From positions 32,859-96,858 of the forward strand of contig CANNZV010002468.1 of the NCBI GenBank assembly GCA_947561585.1: 64,000 bases of DNA, written 5' to 3'. The notes under the pieces are model-generated. The model ran no database searches, was not told where the DNA came from, and saw only the letters and a program-made list of their open reading frames with translations. This document shows, piece by piece, positions 10,811 through 20,429 of this stretch. A program made the translations under genes and the position numbers. This DNA comes from Caprella mutica. Lineage: Eukaryota > Arthropoda > Malacostraca > Amphipoda > Caprellidae. Positions within the stretch are counted from its first letter, which is position 1; the number at the start of each line of letters is the position of its first letter.

Positions 10811-10870
10811 CTGCAAAAACGGAGTTTGATCGAGTGTAGGAATATATTTAACATCTGCGTCCCAAAAAAT
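10811..10870 (-). other. Probable non-coding 5' leader exon of the MAX-like gene
   Basis: On the - strand TTTTTGCAG is followed by GTACAC at 10810-10805, a usable splice donor facing the acceptor at 10670. The exon would contain a CGATCAAACTCCG stretch. Its 5' end and the promoter are not resolved. Confidence 0.4.
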
Positions 10871-12656
10871 TTCAATTGAAGGGCTCAAAATTGTTTTTAT
10901 AAACTGACCAATAAAATGGTCAGAGAGGATATGCTTCATTACCTGGTGTCCAATATTCTACAGACTGGCAATAAACATAGGAATTGATTAAGAAATAGTC
11001 TCCAAGATCTTGCAGCAAAGATACATTTTCCCTCAAAAAAATGCCTCAAATACCTATGCATTTTGCCCTTTGGCAACATGAAAATTAAAGTGGCTCAAAA
11101 AACAAAATTTGTGAGAAGACATTGTCCTTAGTGCGGAAAAGTTGCGAAATGATTAGAAAATACTCGGTGCAAAATCTTTTCTCAATCAGTTAACATCTTG
11201 AGGTTCCGCATGACATGTAAAGTTTAATTGTATAAATATATCTAATTTTGTTATAATTTTGCAATTTTAGTGCACTTAGGGCAAAGTAATCAACTTTCCT
11301 TTGGTTTCATTGTATTTATAAGTCCATTATGCTATTATATTCGGGATTTGATAATTTTTTTTATATATTTCTCTATATAAAATTTCCACAAAAGTATAGA
11401 AAATAATTTTTCATTCAAATTTAAAAATTAAAAAAAAATAACATCACTACTATATATATGATCACGAAGATTTGGAAGAAGAAGTGAAAATAAAAAAATA
11501 ACTCAATAGTTTGATTTGAAAATTTTAGGAAATGTGCATCTACATTGCAAGTAACTTAAAAAAAAAAATAATTCAAATAATATTTCAGATGCTACAATCA
11601 TTTTACTAAAAGTTACTCTGAACACTGAAAATGCATTGCTAAAAAAACATTTTAAATAATTCTATTGTAATTTTTTTACAGTGTTCATGGGTAGTTTAAC
11701 TACTAATTTCAAGTTAACCCTTTACTGGGCCAATGAAAAAATGAATTTAATTTGAATTTTCGATTTGTAAACAAAATTCATTTCTAAGACACTTATTCGT
11801 TTGCATTTTTCCATTTTCTACGTATTTTTCATGGAAATTTGATAAAGTGAAGTGATCATATATGATCACTTGGACCAGATGGTGAACTTCGAAAATTTGA
11901 TTATAATGTAAAATATATATTAAATTAGGTACATTTCCTTTTATTTAGTGAAAAAAATTTTGATATAAAATATGACCATACTATAAAATAATTCTCCATT
12001 TAAATTAAAACAATAATAATTTAAAAAAATTTGAAATGAAAAAAAAAAATATTTCAATAATCCAGTATTAGTTAATTCATAATTTGTGAAACTCTTACTT
12101 CAATTTAACTTCTCAAAATTATAATTTTTTCTTGTACTTTTACATTTTATCTAACACACTTGTTTGACCTCAAATATATCCCTAAACCCTATTAATAGTA
12201 GTAAATATTAACATTCCAACCTATAGCAAAGTAGTCAATCTACAATTTTTGCTCTAATAATTGTTTTTATTAGGTGGGGCCTTTGAGGGTAAAGGTCAAG
12301 ATCAGAGGGGTTAATGCCCTGTTTCATTCAAAAATATAAAATAATAAAATTTTGTACACAAAGAAAGATTGCCTAGCTTATTCTGAACAAAAATCATGAT
12401 AAACTTTTTGTTCTAGGACTAATAATAGGACCTTTCAAAAATGGTGATGTCAAGGCATTTTGCCCACCTTTTTTTCAAAAGTTCATAAGGTTGTAACTTT
12501 TGACCTTTAAGAGCTAGAAAGCTGAGATTCTCAAAATTGAGTTTTTTGGGCACAAGAACCCTTTGTAATAAATTTCACGCAAATCTGAAGCGGTGTGGTA
12601 TTAAATTACATATTTTTTGGTCCACTTGTCATGGAAAGCTCTGAGGAGAAAAAAAT
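10871..12656. other. Intergenic AT-rich stretch
   Basis: No gene is seen. The region has long A/T runs and a palindromic TGATCATATATGATCA at about 11851-11866. The last 350 bases (GGGCCTTTGAGGGTAAAGGTC at 12279, GTTCATAAGGTTGTAACTTTTGACC at about 12480) read like old interspersed repeats. The upstream promoter of the MAX-like gene should lie in its first few hundred bases, but I cannot place a TATA box or initiator with confidence. Confidence 0.4.
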
Positions 12657-12674
12657 CCACTGACATGTCAGTGG
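12657..12674. repeat. 18-bp perfect palindrome
   Basis: CCACTGACATGTCAGTGG is self-complementary over its full length; a one-sided relative (CCACCAACATGTCAGTGG) occurs at 12702-12719. It lies at the left edge of the outer element of the nested group and may be its target or subterminal repeat. Confidence 0.7.
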
Positions 12675-12946
12675 AATTCCAGTCTGTATTTGTGGTAAAT
12701 TCCACCAACATGTCAGTGGAATTTTCTCCCCTTTGAAAATAATATTCTGGCAAAGTCAGTGGATTTTTAACTATTTATTCTTATATTACCATTAATTTTC
12801 AATGGATAAATTGGGAAAATGTTGGTGGATCAGCCAAGTTACTTGAAATTTATGGTGGACTTTTTGATACGTATCTAAAAGCTGAGCGGCACACCACAGT
12901 AAGACGCATCATATTATGGCGCACCACTGTACATTCTATTAGATAG

Positions 12947-13016
12947 TGTTGAAATTTTAGTTAAATGTATTAAAACATATAAACAGTGTGTAATACATTT
13001 AACTAAAATTTCAACA
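12947..13016 (-). repeat. Hairpin at the 3' end of the copia element (in place of an LTR)
   Basis: Two 26-base arms at 12947-12972 and 12991-13016 are perfect reverse complements around an 18-base loop. The copia-sense reading is a purine-rich GTGAGGAGGAG tract (13017-13027 in complement) followed by TGTTGAAATTTTAG, exactly how a 3' LTR should begin. After about 26-44 bases, however, the sequence folds back instead of continuing into an LTR matching the one next to the primer-binding site. Confidence 0.8.
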
Positions 13017-13033
13017 CTCCTCCTCACACGACA

Positions 13034-13501
13034 TTATATATTTTTCATGCCTATTAATTCAACTAATTTGGTAAATCTATCAATAGGCAACGGTTTAGTG
13101 AATATGTCAGCAAGCATAGTTTCACTGGGGCAATACACAAGTTTAATGGTGTTTGAAGCAACAAGATCTCTAATGTAATGAAATTTAATATCAATGTGTT
13201 TCGATCTAGGATGATTTTTTGCATTTTTAGCAATACAAATAGCTGACTGATTATCCTCAAACAAAACTATAGGATTCTTATTTGGTACTTTAAGATCTAA
13301 TAGTAATTTATTTAGAAATACAGCTTCTTGGGAGGCTCCAGAGAGGGAAACATATTCAGCTTCAGCTGTTGATAAAGCAACACATGACTGTTTCACAGAG
13401 CGCCAAGAAATAATGGAATTATTTAACATAAAGCATTGGCCAGAAGTACTTTTCCTATCAACTCTGTTTCCTGCCCAGTCGGCATCAGAATAACCTATCA
13501 A
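13034..13501 (-). pseudogene. Copia RNase H and C-terminus
   Basis: 155 codons starting IGYSDADWAGN. They contain the copia RNase H landmarks: the first catalytic aspartate in DADWAG, KSTSGQ, WRSVKQ, STAEAEY with the catalytic glutamate, and EDNQSAI with the aspartate. After HIDIKFHYIRD come LVYCPSE and ADIFTKPL, the usual end. The frame is separated from the upstream reverse transcriptase by a one-base loss at the boundary, so it would not be translated as part of a normal polyprotein. Confidence 0.85.
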
Positions 13502-15066
13502 TCTTCATTACCATATGTAATGCCAAGATCAGGTGTGCCCTTTAGGTATCTAAATATTCTCTTAATTGCAGACCAGTGCTTAGTGTTTGGATTGGAACAA
13601 AATTTAGAGACATTTCCAACTGCATAAGTTATGTCCGGTCTAGTTTTAGTAGATAGATACAGTAAGGCACCTACAGCTGACTGATATTTAGTTTTGTCTA
13701 CTAGTTCACAATCATCAGTAGTTGGTTCCAAATGGGAATTAACATCAGCAGGGGTTGACACAGGATTGCAATTATTGAATTCAAATCTATCTAATAACTC
13801 GTTGACAAATGAAGATTGATTTAGGGCTATTTTATTTTCGTCTTGTACGACTTTTATGCCTAAGAAATAGGATAATTTTCCTAAGTCTTTCATCTCAAAT
13901 TTAGCGCTTAAATCAGTCTTGATTTTAGTAAGGTCATCAAAGTTCTTACATGCTACAATAATATCGTCTACATACACAGAAATGAAGCATGCAGAGTTAT
14001 TGATTACTTTAACATAAATACATGAGTCAAAAGAGGACTGAATAAATCCTAAGGATTTAAGATATGCATCCAACGCATCATTCCAACATCTGGGTGATTG
14101 TTTTAATCCATACATAGATTTATTAAGTTTACATACTAAATCTTCTTTTCCTGGAATAGCATAGCCAGGAGGCTGTCTAATATAAACATTTTCTTTAAGA
14201 TCCCCATTCAAAAAAGCAGAATTGACATCCAAGTGATGTACAAATAATTTTTGGTTAGCTGCTAAAGATAACATGGTTCGCACCGATTCAAATCTCACTA
14301 CAGGAGCAAAAATTTCATCATAGTCGATTCCAGGTCTCTGTAAAAAACCCTGAGCGACTAATCTAGCTTTATATGAAACCACTCTTCCATCAGATCCCTT
14401 TTTTCTTTTAAACACCCATTTAGATTTAATTATGTTTAAATCTGAGGTAGGTTTTACGAGTTCAAAAACTTGATGTTTCTCAAAAGCATTTAATTCCCTC
14501 TCCATGGCATGTTTCCATTTAGAGGATTCAGAACCGCTATTAAGAGCCTCAGATACCGACCTAGGTTCGATATTGATATTCCCATTGACTAATAAACCCT
14601 CCTCCTCCTCAAACTGATCATACTCCCAACTACCATATCTAATAGGAGCTCTACGAATTCTAGACGATCGTCTAAGATCCTCATCAGGACTGATAGCTGG
14701 TACAGGTTGCGCCTCAGGGAGGATTATTGGAGGATTATCGTCAGGAGTTTGATTCTCAGGCCCAGCAGGTTCTGAATCTTCTGAATGGAACACCAGTGGA
14801 GAGGTAGGAGTCTCACTCAGTTGAGGGCTCTCAATCTTAGATGAAATTGATTCATCAAAGGTTACATTCCTGGAAAAGAAGATTCTTTTAGATTCAACAT
14901 CATACATCTTATACCCTTTAGTAACTGTGCCATAGCCAATAAACAGACATTTGGTAGCTTTATTTTCTAATTTTGATCTTTCATCTCGAGAGATATGTGC
15001 ATACCCTGTGCATCCAAAAACTTTTATATGGCTAACGTTGGGTTTTCTAAGATTTAAAGCTTCTAT
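13498..15066 (-). pseudogene. Copia integrase C-terminus and reverse transcriptase
   Basis: From about 15066 the frame reads KVFGCTGYAH, LENKATKCLFIGY and KGYKMYDV, the C-terminal segment of copia integrase. It then passes a low-complexity proline/serine linker and the reverse transcriptase, with KSKWVFKRKKG, YKARLVAQGF, APVVRFESVR, HHLDVNSAFLNGDL, MYGLKQSPRCW and the catalytic box SVYVDDIIVA. It closes with SAVGALLYLSTKTRPDI and FRYLKGTPDLGITYG. All expected boxes are intact. Its first methionine is at 14907, but homology plainly continues upstream to the break at 15063. Confidence 0.88.
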
Positions 15067-16310
15067 GGAGTTTTATTTACTAATAATGAATTAATGCATC
15101 TATTATTTAGATAATTTGCAGTATATAGTGCTTCACCCCAGAATTCCTTATCAATTCCTGAATCAGATAACATACATCTAACTTTTTCCATAATAGTTCT
15201 ATTAAATCTTTCAGCTAACCCATTTTGTTCAGGAGTTTTAGGAATAGATTTCTGGTGAATGATACCTTCATTTAGTAAATATGATTCAAACTTATTTGAG
15301 GTATATTCTCCTCCATTATCTGACTGCAAGGTTTTAATTTTCCTTTCATAAATATTTTCAACCATAGCTTTCCATTCCAAAAACTTCTGAAACACATCAC
15401 TCTTATGTGCAATAACATATATCCAGGAGTATCGAGTAGCATGATCAATAAAGGTCAGAAAATATGAATTATTACCCCTGGAAGTGGGAGTAATTTTCCC
15501 ACAGACATCTGTGTGGATTAAATCAAGAGGTTTACAATTTTTCTTAATGCTTGTAGAAAAAGGTATTTTATGCATTTTCCCATTACAGCAGTGTTCACAC
15601 ACGCCTTCTATAGCTTTTAATTTACTATCCAGACCATTTACTGATTTAGTTCGGATCATTTTAGTCAAGTTATCTTTACCTATATGACCGAGCCTTCTGT
15701 GCCATAGAATGTTTACTTTATTTTGATCAACCGTTACTGCAGCTTTATGAACTAAAGTATTTAGATAATAGAGTTGACCAACACAGTTAGCCTCAGCAAT
15801 TAACTCTTTATTTTCGTTCAATATTTTACATTTATCATTTTCAAAAATAATAGATTTATTATTACTTGTCATTTTTGACACTGATAGTAGATTAAAAGCT
15901 AGATTTGGCACATATAGTACATCATTTATTTTACATGTTCTAATTCCACCACATGGTATATTCACATTAACAGAAACATTTCCTAGTGAAATAGCTTGTG
16001 AGACATCTCCATTACCTACTTTAACATTGATAGGTTTGCTAATATTTGCAAAATTTTTATATAAATTTTCATCACCACTCATGTGTGATGAAGAGCCTGA
16101 ATCTATTATCCAAATATTACTGTCGGTATATTTGTTACAAAGAGCGATATCATTAGCATACATTGTGTGATTTAGTTCTATATGACTTACATTTACATCA
16201 TTTGGCTGATTTTGAGTTCTGTTATTTTGAGAATACCGTTTAAATTTAAAGCAGTCTTTCTTCAGGTGTCCCACTTTTTTGCAAAAATGGCAAATGATGG
16301 ACTGTTTATC
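15063..16310 (-). pseudogene. Copia Gag zinc knuckle, protease and integrase core
   Basis: The frame opens with the CCHC knuckle ICHFCKKVGHLKKDC, the nucleic-acid-binding end of Gag. The aspartic protease follows (WIIDSGSSSHM), then the integrase zinc-binding region (HRRLGHIGK and CEHCCNGK). The integrase core has aspartates in IHTDVCG and QSDNGGEY and the glutamate in PEQNGLAERFNR. It ends at a one-base loss just after NNRCINSLLVNKTP. Every catalytic residue is present; only the frame breaks disable it. Confidence 0.88.
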
Positions 16311-16972
16311 AGTTTATTTACTACAGTATCATTCTGAGTATTGGATAATGCCAATGCATTATTGGATTTAATACTCAACTTTTCAGCTTCTCTCCGGAGT
16401 GTGTCAGCTACGGTAATCCAGTTAGGGATGTCTGTCTGAGCTTCAAGTGCGGTGACAAGCACTTCAAACGGTTCTGGTAGTGATGAAAGGAGACAAATAA
16501 CTTTATCCTCTTCACTGATCACTTGATTTAACAAGGCAAGCTCTTGAAAAACTTCAGTTAGTTCTTTCAAATGAAAGTCTAGTAGTTCGGGAGACTTCAA
16601 TTTTAGATTGTAGAGCTTTTTCTTCAGACGAAATTTGTTCGCCCACGTGTTTTTCTGAAACGTTTCTTGAAGGGTGGTCCAGACAGCATGTGGATCCGTC
16701 GGTTGTCCAACTAAGTACAATTGATCCGGTGAAATAGATAGTACTATATCTGCCAGAGCCTTATTATAATTATTAGCATAGGCATTCTTCACCTCAGTTG
16801 AAGCTGAATCAATTGGAACTGGTTTAGATCCATCAGCAAAATCCACCAGTTTCTCTCGTAAGAGATACATCTTCATTTGTATCCTCCATGTAGGGTAATT
16901 ATTTCCGTCTAGGGGAACAATCCCCTGTAACTTATTTGAAGACATGTTTTCAAAGTATTTATTATCATTCAA
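16262..16972 (-). pseudogene. Copia Gag N-terminal part
   Basis: 236 codons starting MNDNKYFENMSSNKLQ. The segments GIVPLDGNNYPTWRIQMKMY, then PHAVWTTLQETF and LPEPFEVLVTALEA are the standard copia Gag (UBN2 family) landmarks. The frame runs off before the zinc knuckle through a one-base loss near 16310, so knuckle and pol are in another frame. Gag forms the intracellular particle that packages element RNA. Confidence 0.88.
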
Positions 16973-17436
16973 TACTTAACAAACATAAACAAACAAAGCA
17001 GTTAAATTGATTTACTGTTTAACTGAATTGATGTTTTAAAAAATTATTCTAATTCATAAGAATAACTTCACAGAATATAATTATTAATATTCAATTGGAA
17101 CAGCAACACAAGTCTTAGTTCGCAAGAACCTTTTGTTGAAAGACTGTTTACCAAAAAATAAGGTCACAGATTTAAAGGTAATTTGTGACCTCTCGTGACA
17201 CCTCTTCCGCAAGAATACTAAATAATTATACTATAGAAAACAAGTACATTTACGCTCAAGCAGTCAATATAATCGACCTCATTAGCGCGTTAATACGATA
17301 TGCTTACACTATCGTTCGTGCGTATATGTTTCATTTAGTTTAGCACTTTGTTCACTGTACATCGTTCCTATTGATTACTATATAATAGACTTCTCATTGT
17401 TTAAACATAATTTGATTTATAAACTCTTATCATTCA

Positions 17437-17452
17437 CTGGGCCCATAACCTG
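17437..17452 (-). promoter_or_regulatory. Copia primer-binding site
   Basis: In element sense GGTTATGGGCCCAGTG follows directly after the LTR end CTAATTCTAACA. This is the internal initiator-methionine tRNA half-molecule priming motif I remember from Drosophila copia. About 460 bases of leader separate it from the gag start. Confidence 0.75.
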
Positions 17453-17720
17453 TTAGAATTAGGTTAAATAACAGTGGGTTAACAACGTTAAGACATAGAA
17501 TTTATTTAAAGAGTAAATATGTTATACAATTAGAAGTCTATTTAGAGAGATGAGGTAATCACATCTCTCTCTGAGTAATGCAAAAACAGACTGCCTTCAG
17601 AAACTACAAGCAGTGTTATTTAACACTAGCCGGAAATATAAAAGACTTTAGACCTTACGTCCGTTTCTCATAAAAAGTAATACATGGTTATTTAAACAAT
17701 AGGTAATTTAATATAGTCGT
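17453..17720 (-). repeat. Partial copia 5' LTR
   Basis: The LTR's downstream end (element sense ...CTAATTCTAACA) abuts the primer-binding site. The expected upstream start (TGTTGAAATTTTAG, known from the other end) is not found before the sequence runs into the inverted end of the host element at 17724. The U3 start therefore seems lost or strongly altered. Confidence 0.55.
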
Positions 17721-18149
17721 AATGTGGTGCGCCGCACAGCTTTTAGATACTATTGGAGTTGGATTTTTTGAGCATTTTGAAAAAGTAAGTGGGATTTTGA
17801 GCACCAAATACATACTGGGTGGAAATTACAACGAAATACAGACTGGAACATAGGTAGGTAAGTAGGTAGGTAGGAATTGAATTAAAATTATATCAAATTA
17901 CATATAACTGAAATTTGACCTTTATAAATGTACGCTAATTAGGCTAATTGGCTTTAACGGCAATTAACGCCTTCAATTAATGGGTACGTTAGATTAAGAA
18001 CACCAAAACAGACTGAATCGTAGGTAAAACAGAGCTTGAGCCTTATGGGAGATTATTTTTCGAATATTGCTAGTGATAAGGGTATATATATAGGGGCGAT
18101 CAATACCATAACCCCCCTGTCACTTGCCTATAATATTCTATCAATGTCA

Positions 18150-18315
18150 GTAATCATTTGGTTATTCCAATATTACCATTAATTTTTAGTGAAAAAATGG
18201 AGAAAATGTTGGTGGATCAGCTAAATTACTGGAAATTTATGGTGGATTTTCTGCGCTTTTTCAAAAAGTCAGTGGGACTTTGTGCACCAAATACAGACTG
18301 GGACAGCACAAAGGC
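18150..18315. mobile_element. Uninterrupted relative of the outer nested element
   Basis: The stretch from ATTACCATTAATTTTTAGTG to CACCAAATACAGACTGG repeats both halves of the outer element split at 12.86/17.76 kb. It lacks the left terminal repeat and any coding function; the 65-codon frame across it is incidental. Confidence 0.6.
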
Positions 18316-18639
18316 CATCTTTAGATCAGGCCGTACACCAGAGAATATCAGCTGATCAACTACACCCAAACAAACATAATAAACCTCGCTAAATAACATG
18401 GATGGCGTCGTGATGAGCTACCTATTATTTTCGCACTATATTGCGTTTTCTGCTGTAATTTTTAGCTGTAGTGTTATAAACTGTTAGAATATTTACTTTA
18501 ATAGGTATTTCCACATGTAGCTAGATACCTTTCAAGTTTTATTCATTAAAATTTACATTTAATATGAAAAATTACACTGAATTAGTGAATGAACTCTGGT
18601 ATTCTCAGCAGCTAGGTATCTGTAACTATATAGAGCCGT

Positions 18640-18934
18640 CGTTAGGTACCTAATTAAATAATTAGTTAGGTAGTAGGTACCTAACTTAATGGCTAATTAA
18701 ATGGTTAGGTAGCTAGCTACCTTATTCGATAGTTAGGTCCAAATTCAATAGATAACTAATTCGATAGTTAGGTACCTACCTATAATTTAATAGTTAGGAA
18801 CCTACCTAATTCAATAGTTAGTTAACTAACTTAACTAATTTGATAGTTAGGTACCTACCTATAATTCAACAGTTAGGTACCTACCTATAATTCAACAGTT
18901 AGGTACCTACCTAATTCAATAGTTAGTTAACTAA
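18640..18934. repeat. Minisatellite with a 22-26 bp unit
   Basis: The unit is of the type GTTAGGTACCTACCTATAAT, then TCAACA, with shorter variants ending AATTCAATA. It is itself palindromic around TAGGTACCTA. The array continues for a short distance after the inserted foldback element (about 19548-19562). No coding role. Confidence 0.75.
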
Positions 18935-19538
18935 GGGTACATAACTAGAATCAACGGACCAATTGTGGTCTAAAACGGACAGATTGGGGTCCAAGCTGGA
19001 TCTAATCGGGCCGAAACGGAGCCAAGTAGGTAGTTAAAAAAAACACTTAAATAGTTAGTACTATACATTGGAGAGAAATAATAATATTTAGAATGAGTTA
19101 TTTAACTGATAATAGCTACCTACTTAGGTTGAAAAAAACAACAATAGCTATACTTTACTCCCCTCCACTCTAAAATTTTTATCCGTCTATTTAATAGAAC
19201 CGAAGTTACTTGTTCTAGAAATGTAAATATTTTCTTAATTTGTTCAATATTCTATTAATAATATATAAATTCTTCATTCCGACTTTCTTCTTTATTACTA
19301 ATTTTCAATCAAAGAAGAAGCATCCAGGAATTGAAATGATGACGTAACACACACACACTTACTATTTAGTTAATAATTTCCAGCTTATAGGATATGAACA
19401 TTCAAAGTAGCTATTTTTTAGCTCCGTTTCAGCCCGATTAGATCCGGCTTGGTCCCCATTCGGTCCGTTTGGCATTTTGGACCCAAATCTGTCAGCTTTT
19501 GGACCACAATCCGTCCGTTTCGGTGATTCTATACACCG
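18935..19538. mobile_element. Second foldback-type element, 604 bp, with 9-bp duplication
   Basis: The left arm (18935-19033) and the reverse complement of the right arm (about 19417-19538) share GGATCTAATCGGGC, GAAACGGAGC, GATTGTGGTC and repeated AACGGAC words. The right arm carries extra subrepeats. The ends begin GGGTACATA and CGGTGTATA. GTTAACTAA lies at both sides (18926-18934 and 19539-19547), though the target is itself repetitive. Core sequence is AT-rich and non-coding. Architecture and duplication length match the element at 5051-6199, with different subrepeats. Confidence 0.7.
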
Positions 19539-19564
19539 GTTAACTAATTCAATAGTTATGGTAA

Positions 19565-19928
19565 CGACTCAATTACCGGACGATTAGGACACCCTTCACT
19601 TCAAGTAGTAATAACAACCAATGTAACACGTCTTTTCACGTCAAACCAGGCGCAATAACAAAGTATGATTGTCATTAGTTTTGATTTTGTAAACCAGTGT
19701 TGCCTATTTATGATGAAAAAAATCTACATGATTTTTAATTCGAATTATAAAAATGTAGTTTTTTTCATATTACCGGATATATTTTCAATTCAAACTCATT
19801 TACCGGACAAACTGAAGAACCTTTTCAATATGCCAGATGATCTGAAACGATTTTTCATATTACCGGATATCATTACATATTAACAATATTTGGATAAATT
19901 CTTTTAAATTCCGGATAAGAGATACTTT
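19565..19928. repeat. Cluster of ATTACCGGA words
   Basis: ATTACCGGA or TTTACCGGA occurs at about 19572, 19771, 19799 and 19858, with a broken copy at 19912. A second cluster, mostly inverted, lies at 29080-29480. The two clusters bracket the gypsy/pogo/mariner group and may be the two ends of one subrepeat-built element that was later invaded. The 72-codon frame in this stretch is not supported as a gene. Confidence 0.4.
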
Positions 19929-19933
19929 TTTAA
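19929..19933. repeat. 5-bp target-site duplication of the gypsy element, left
   Basis: TTTAA immediately outside the LTR; the identical TTTAA follows the other LTR at 25777-25781. Confidence 0.85.
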
Positions 19934-20383
19934 TGAAGAAAACTCGTTGTTGATGATTTTAATTTTAATCCAACAATGTTAACATCATTCTGCAATAGAA
20001 TGAACTAAATTACAAATAGAAACAATATCAGTAAACATACAAATAGCTAAATGAAATAATAAGTAAAATAAACCCTACATAAAGATAACATGGAATGTAC
20101 GGGTACGCTACATATATGAATAGCTATATAACTCGACATTAAGTCGATTCCAATATATAATGAATGGCATATTATATCACATGTATATGTTGCATAATAT
20201 GTATATCAAATGAACTCATAATTACCTCTTTAAAGCTAATTAAACACAAATTATATAGTTAGGAAGCAGTCGTGGCTTGATATTATGATATCGGACACAA
20301 CTAATAAACTTCCTGTCTCAAGTCAGGACACTTATACTTTTAATATAAGATCAAACTCCTAAGCAATGGGATCTAATTCTACA
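19934..20383 (-). repeat. 3' LTR of the gypsy element (450 bp)
   Basis: In element sense it begins TGTAGAATTAG and ends GAGTTTTCTTCA, with the canonical TG...CA. I found no difference from the other LTR by eye over all 450 bases. Confidence 0.93.
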
Positions 20384-20393
20384 TCCCCCCCAG
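20384..20393 (-). promoter_or_regulatory. Polypurine tract
   Basis: In element sense CTGGGGGGGA lies directly against the TGTAGAATT start of the 3' LTR. This is the RNase H-resistant primer for plus-strand synthesis. Confidence 0.85.
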
Positions 20394-20429
20394 TTTGGAA
20401 GCCTATACCGACTATATTGGCTAACAAAC

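Larger units (their letters stand above)
12947..17720 (-). mobile_element. Ty1/copia retrotransposon, frameshifted, with defective ends
   Basis: The order on the - strand is partial 5' LTR (17453 to about 17720), primer-binding site (17437-17452), leader, gag, protease, integrase, reverse transcriptase, RNase H, polypurine tract (13017-13027) and the hairpin end. Domain order with integrase before reverse transcriptase defines copia. Coding is almost complete but split over four frames by three single-base losses, near 16310, 15063 and 13501. No matching direct LTR pair is visible and no 5-bp duplication is clear. The element is inserted in the small inverted-repeat element described above. 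Confidence 0.9.
12871..17750. mobile_element. Middle element: inverted ends flanking the copia element
   Basis: GTATCTAAAAGCTGAGCGGC at 12871, continuing ACACCAC, and the reverse complement of 17724-17750 (GTATCTAAAAGCTGTGCGGC, continuing GCACCAC) form 27-bp terminal inverted repeats with two differences. A second GTGGTGCGCC word lies inside at about 12920. The GTGGTGCGCC motif is reminiscent of hAT-type ends, but no clear 8-bp duplication is seen. Between these ends lies only the copia element, so the copia presumably jumped into a short non-autonomous element. The class is inferred. Confidence 0.5.
12677..17848. mobile_element. Outer element of a nested insertion group
   Basis: The left end TTCCAGTCTGTATTT, followed within a few bases by GTAAATTCCACC, is matched by the reverse complement of the right end (17806-17848: TTCCAGTCTGTATTTCG, then GTAATTTCCACC). 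The stretch on the left, 12780-12865 (ATTACCATTAATTTTCAATG to ATTTATGGTGGA), is paralogous to 18168-18250, an uninterrupted relative. That copy continues into sequence matching 17761-17812 here, which proves that about 4.9 kb was inserted into this copy. The insert is the TIR-flanked element and copia described next. No transposase of its own is seen. Confidence 0.65.
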
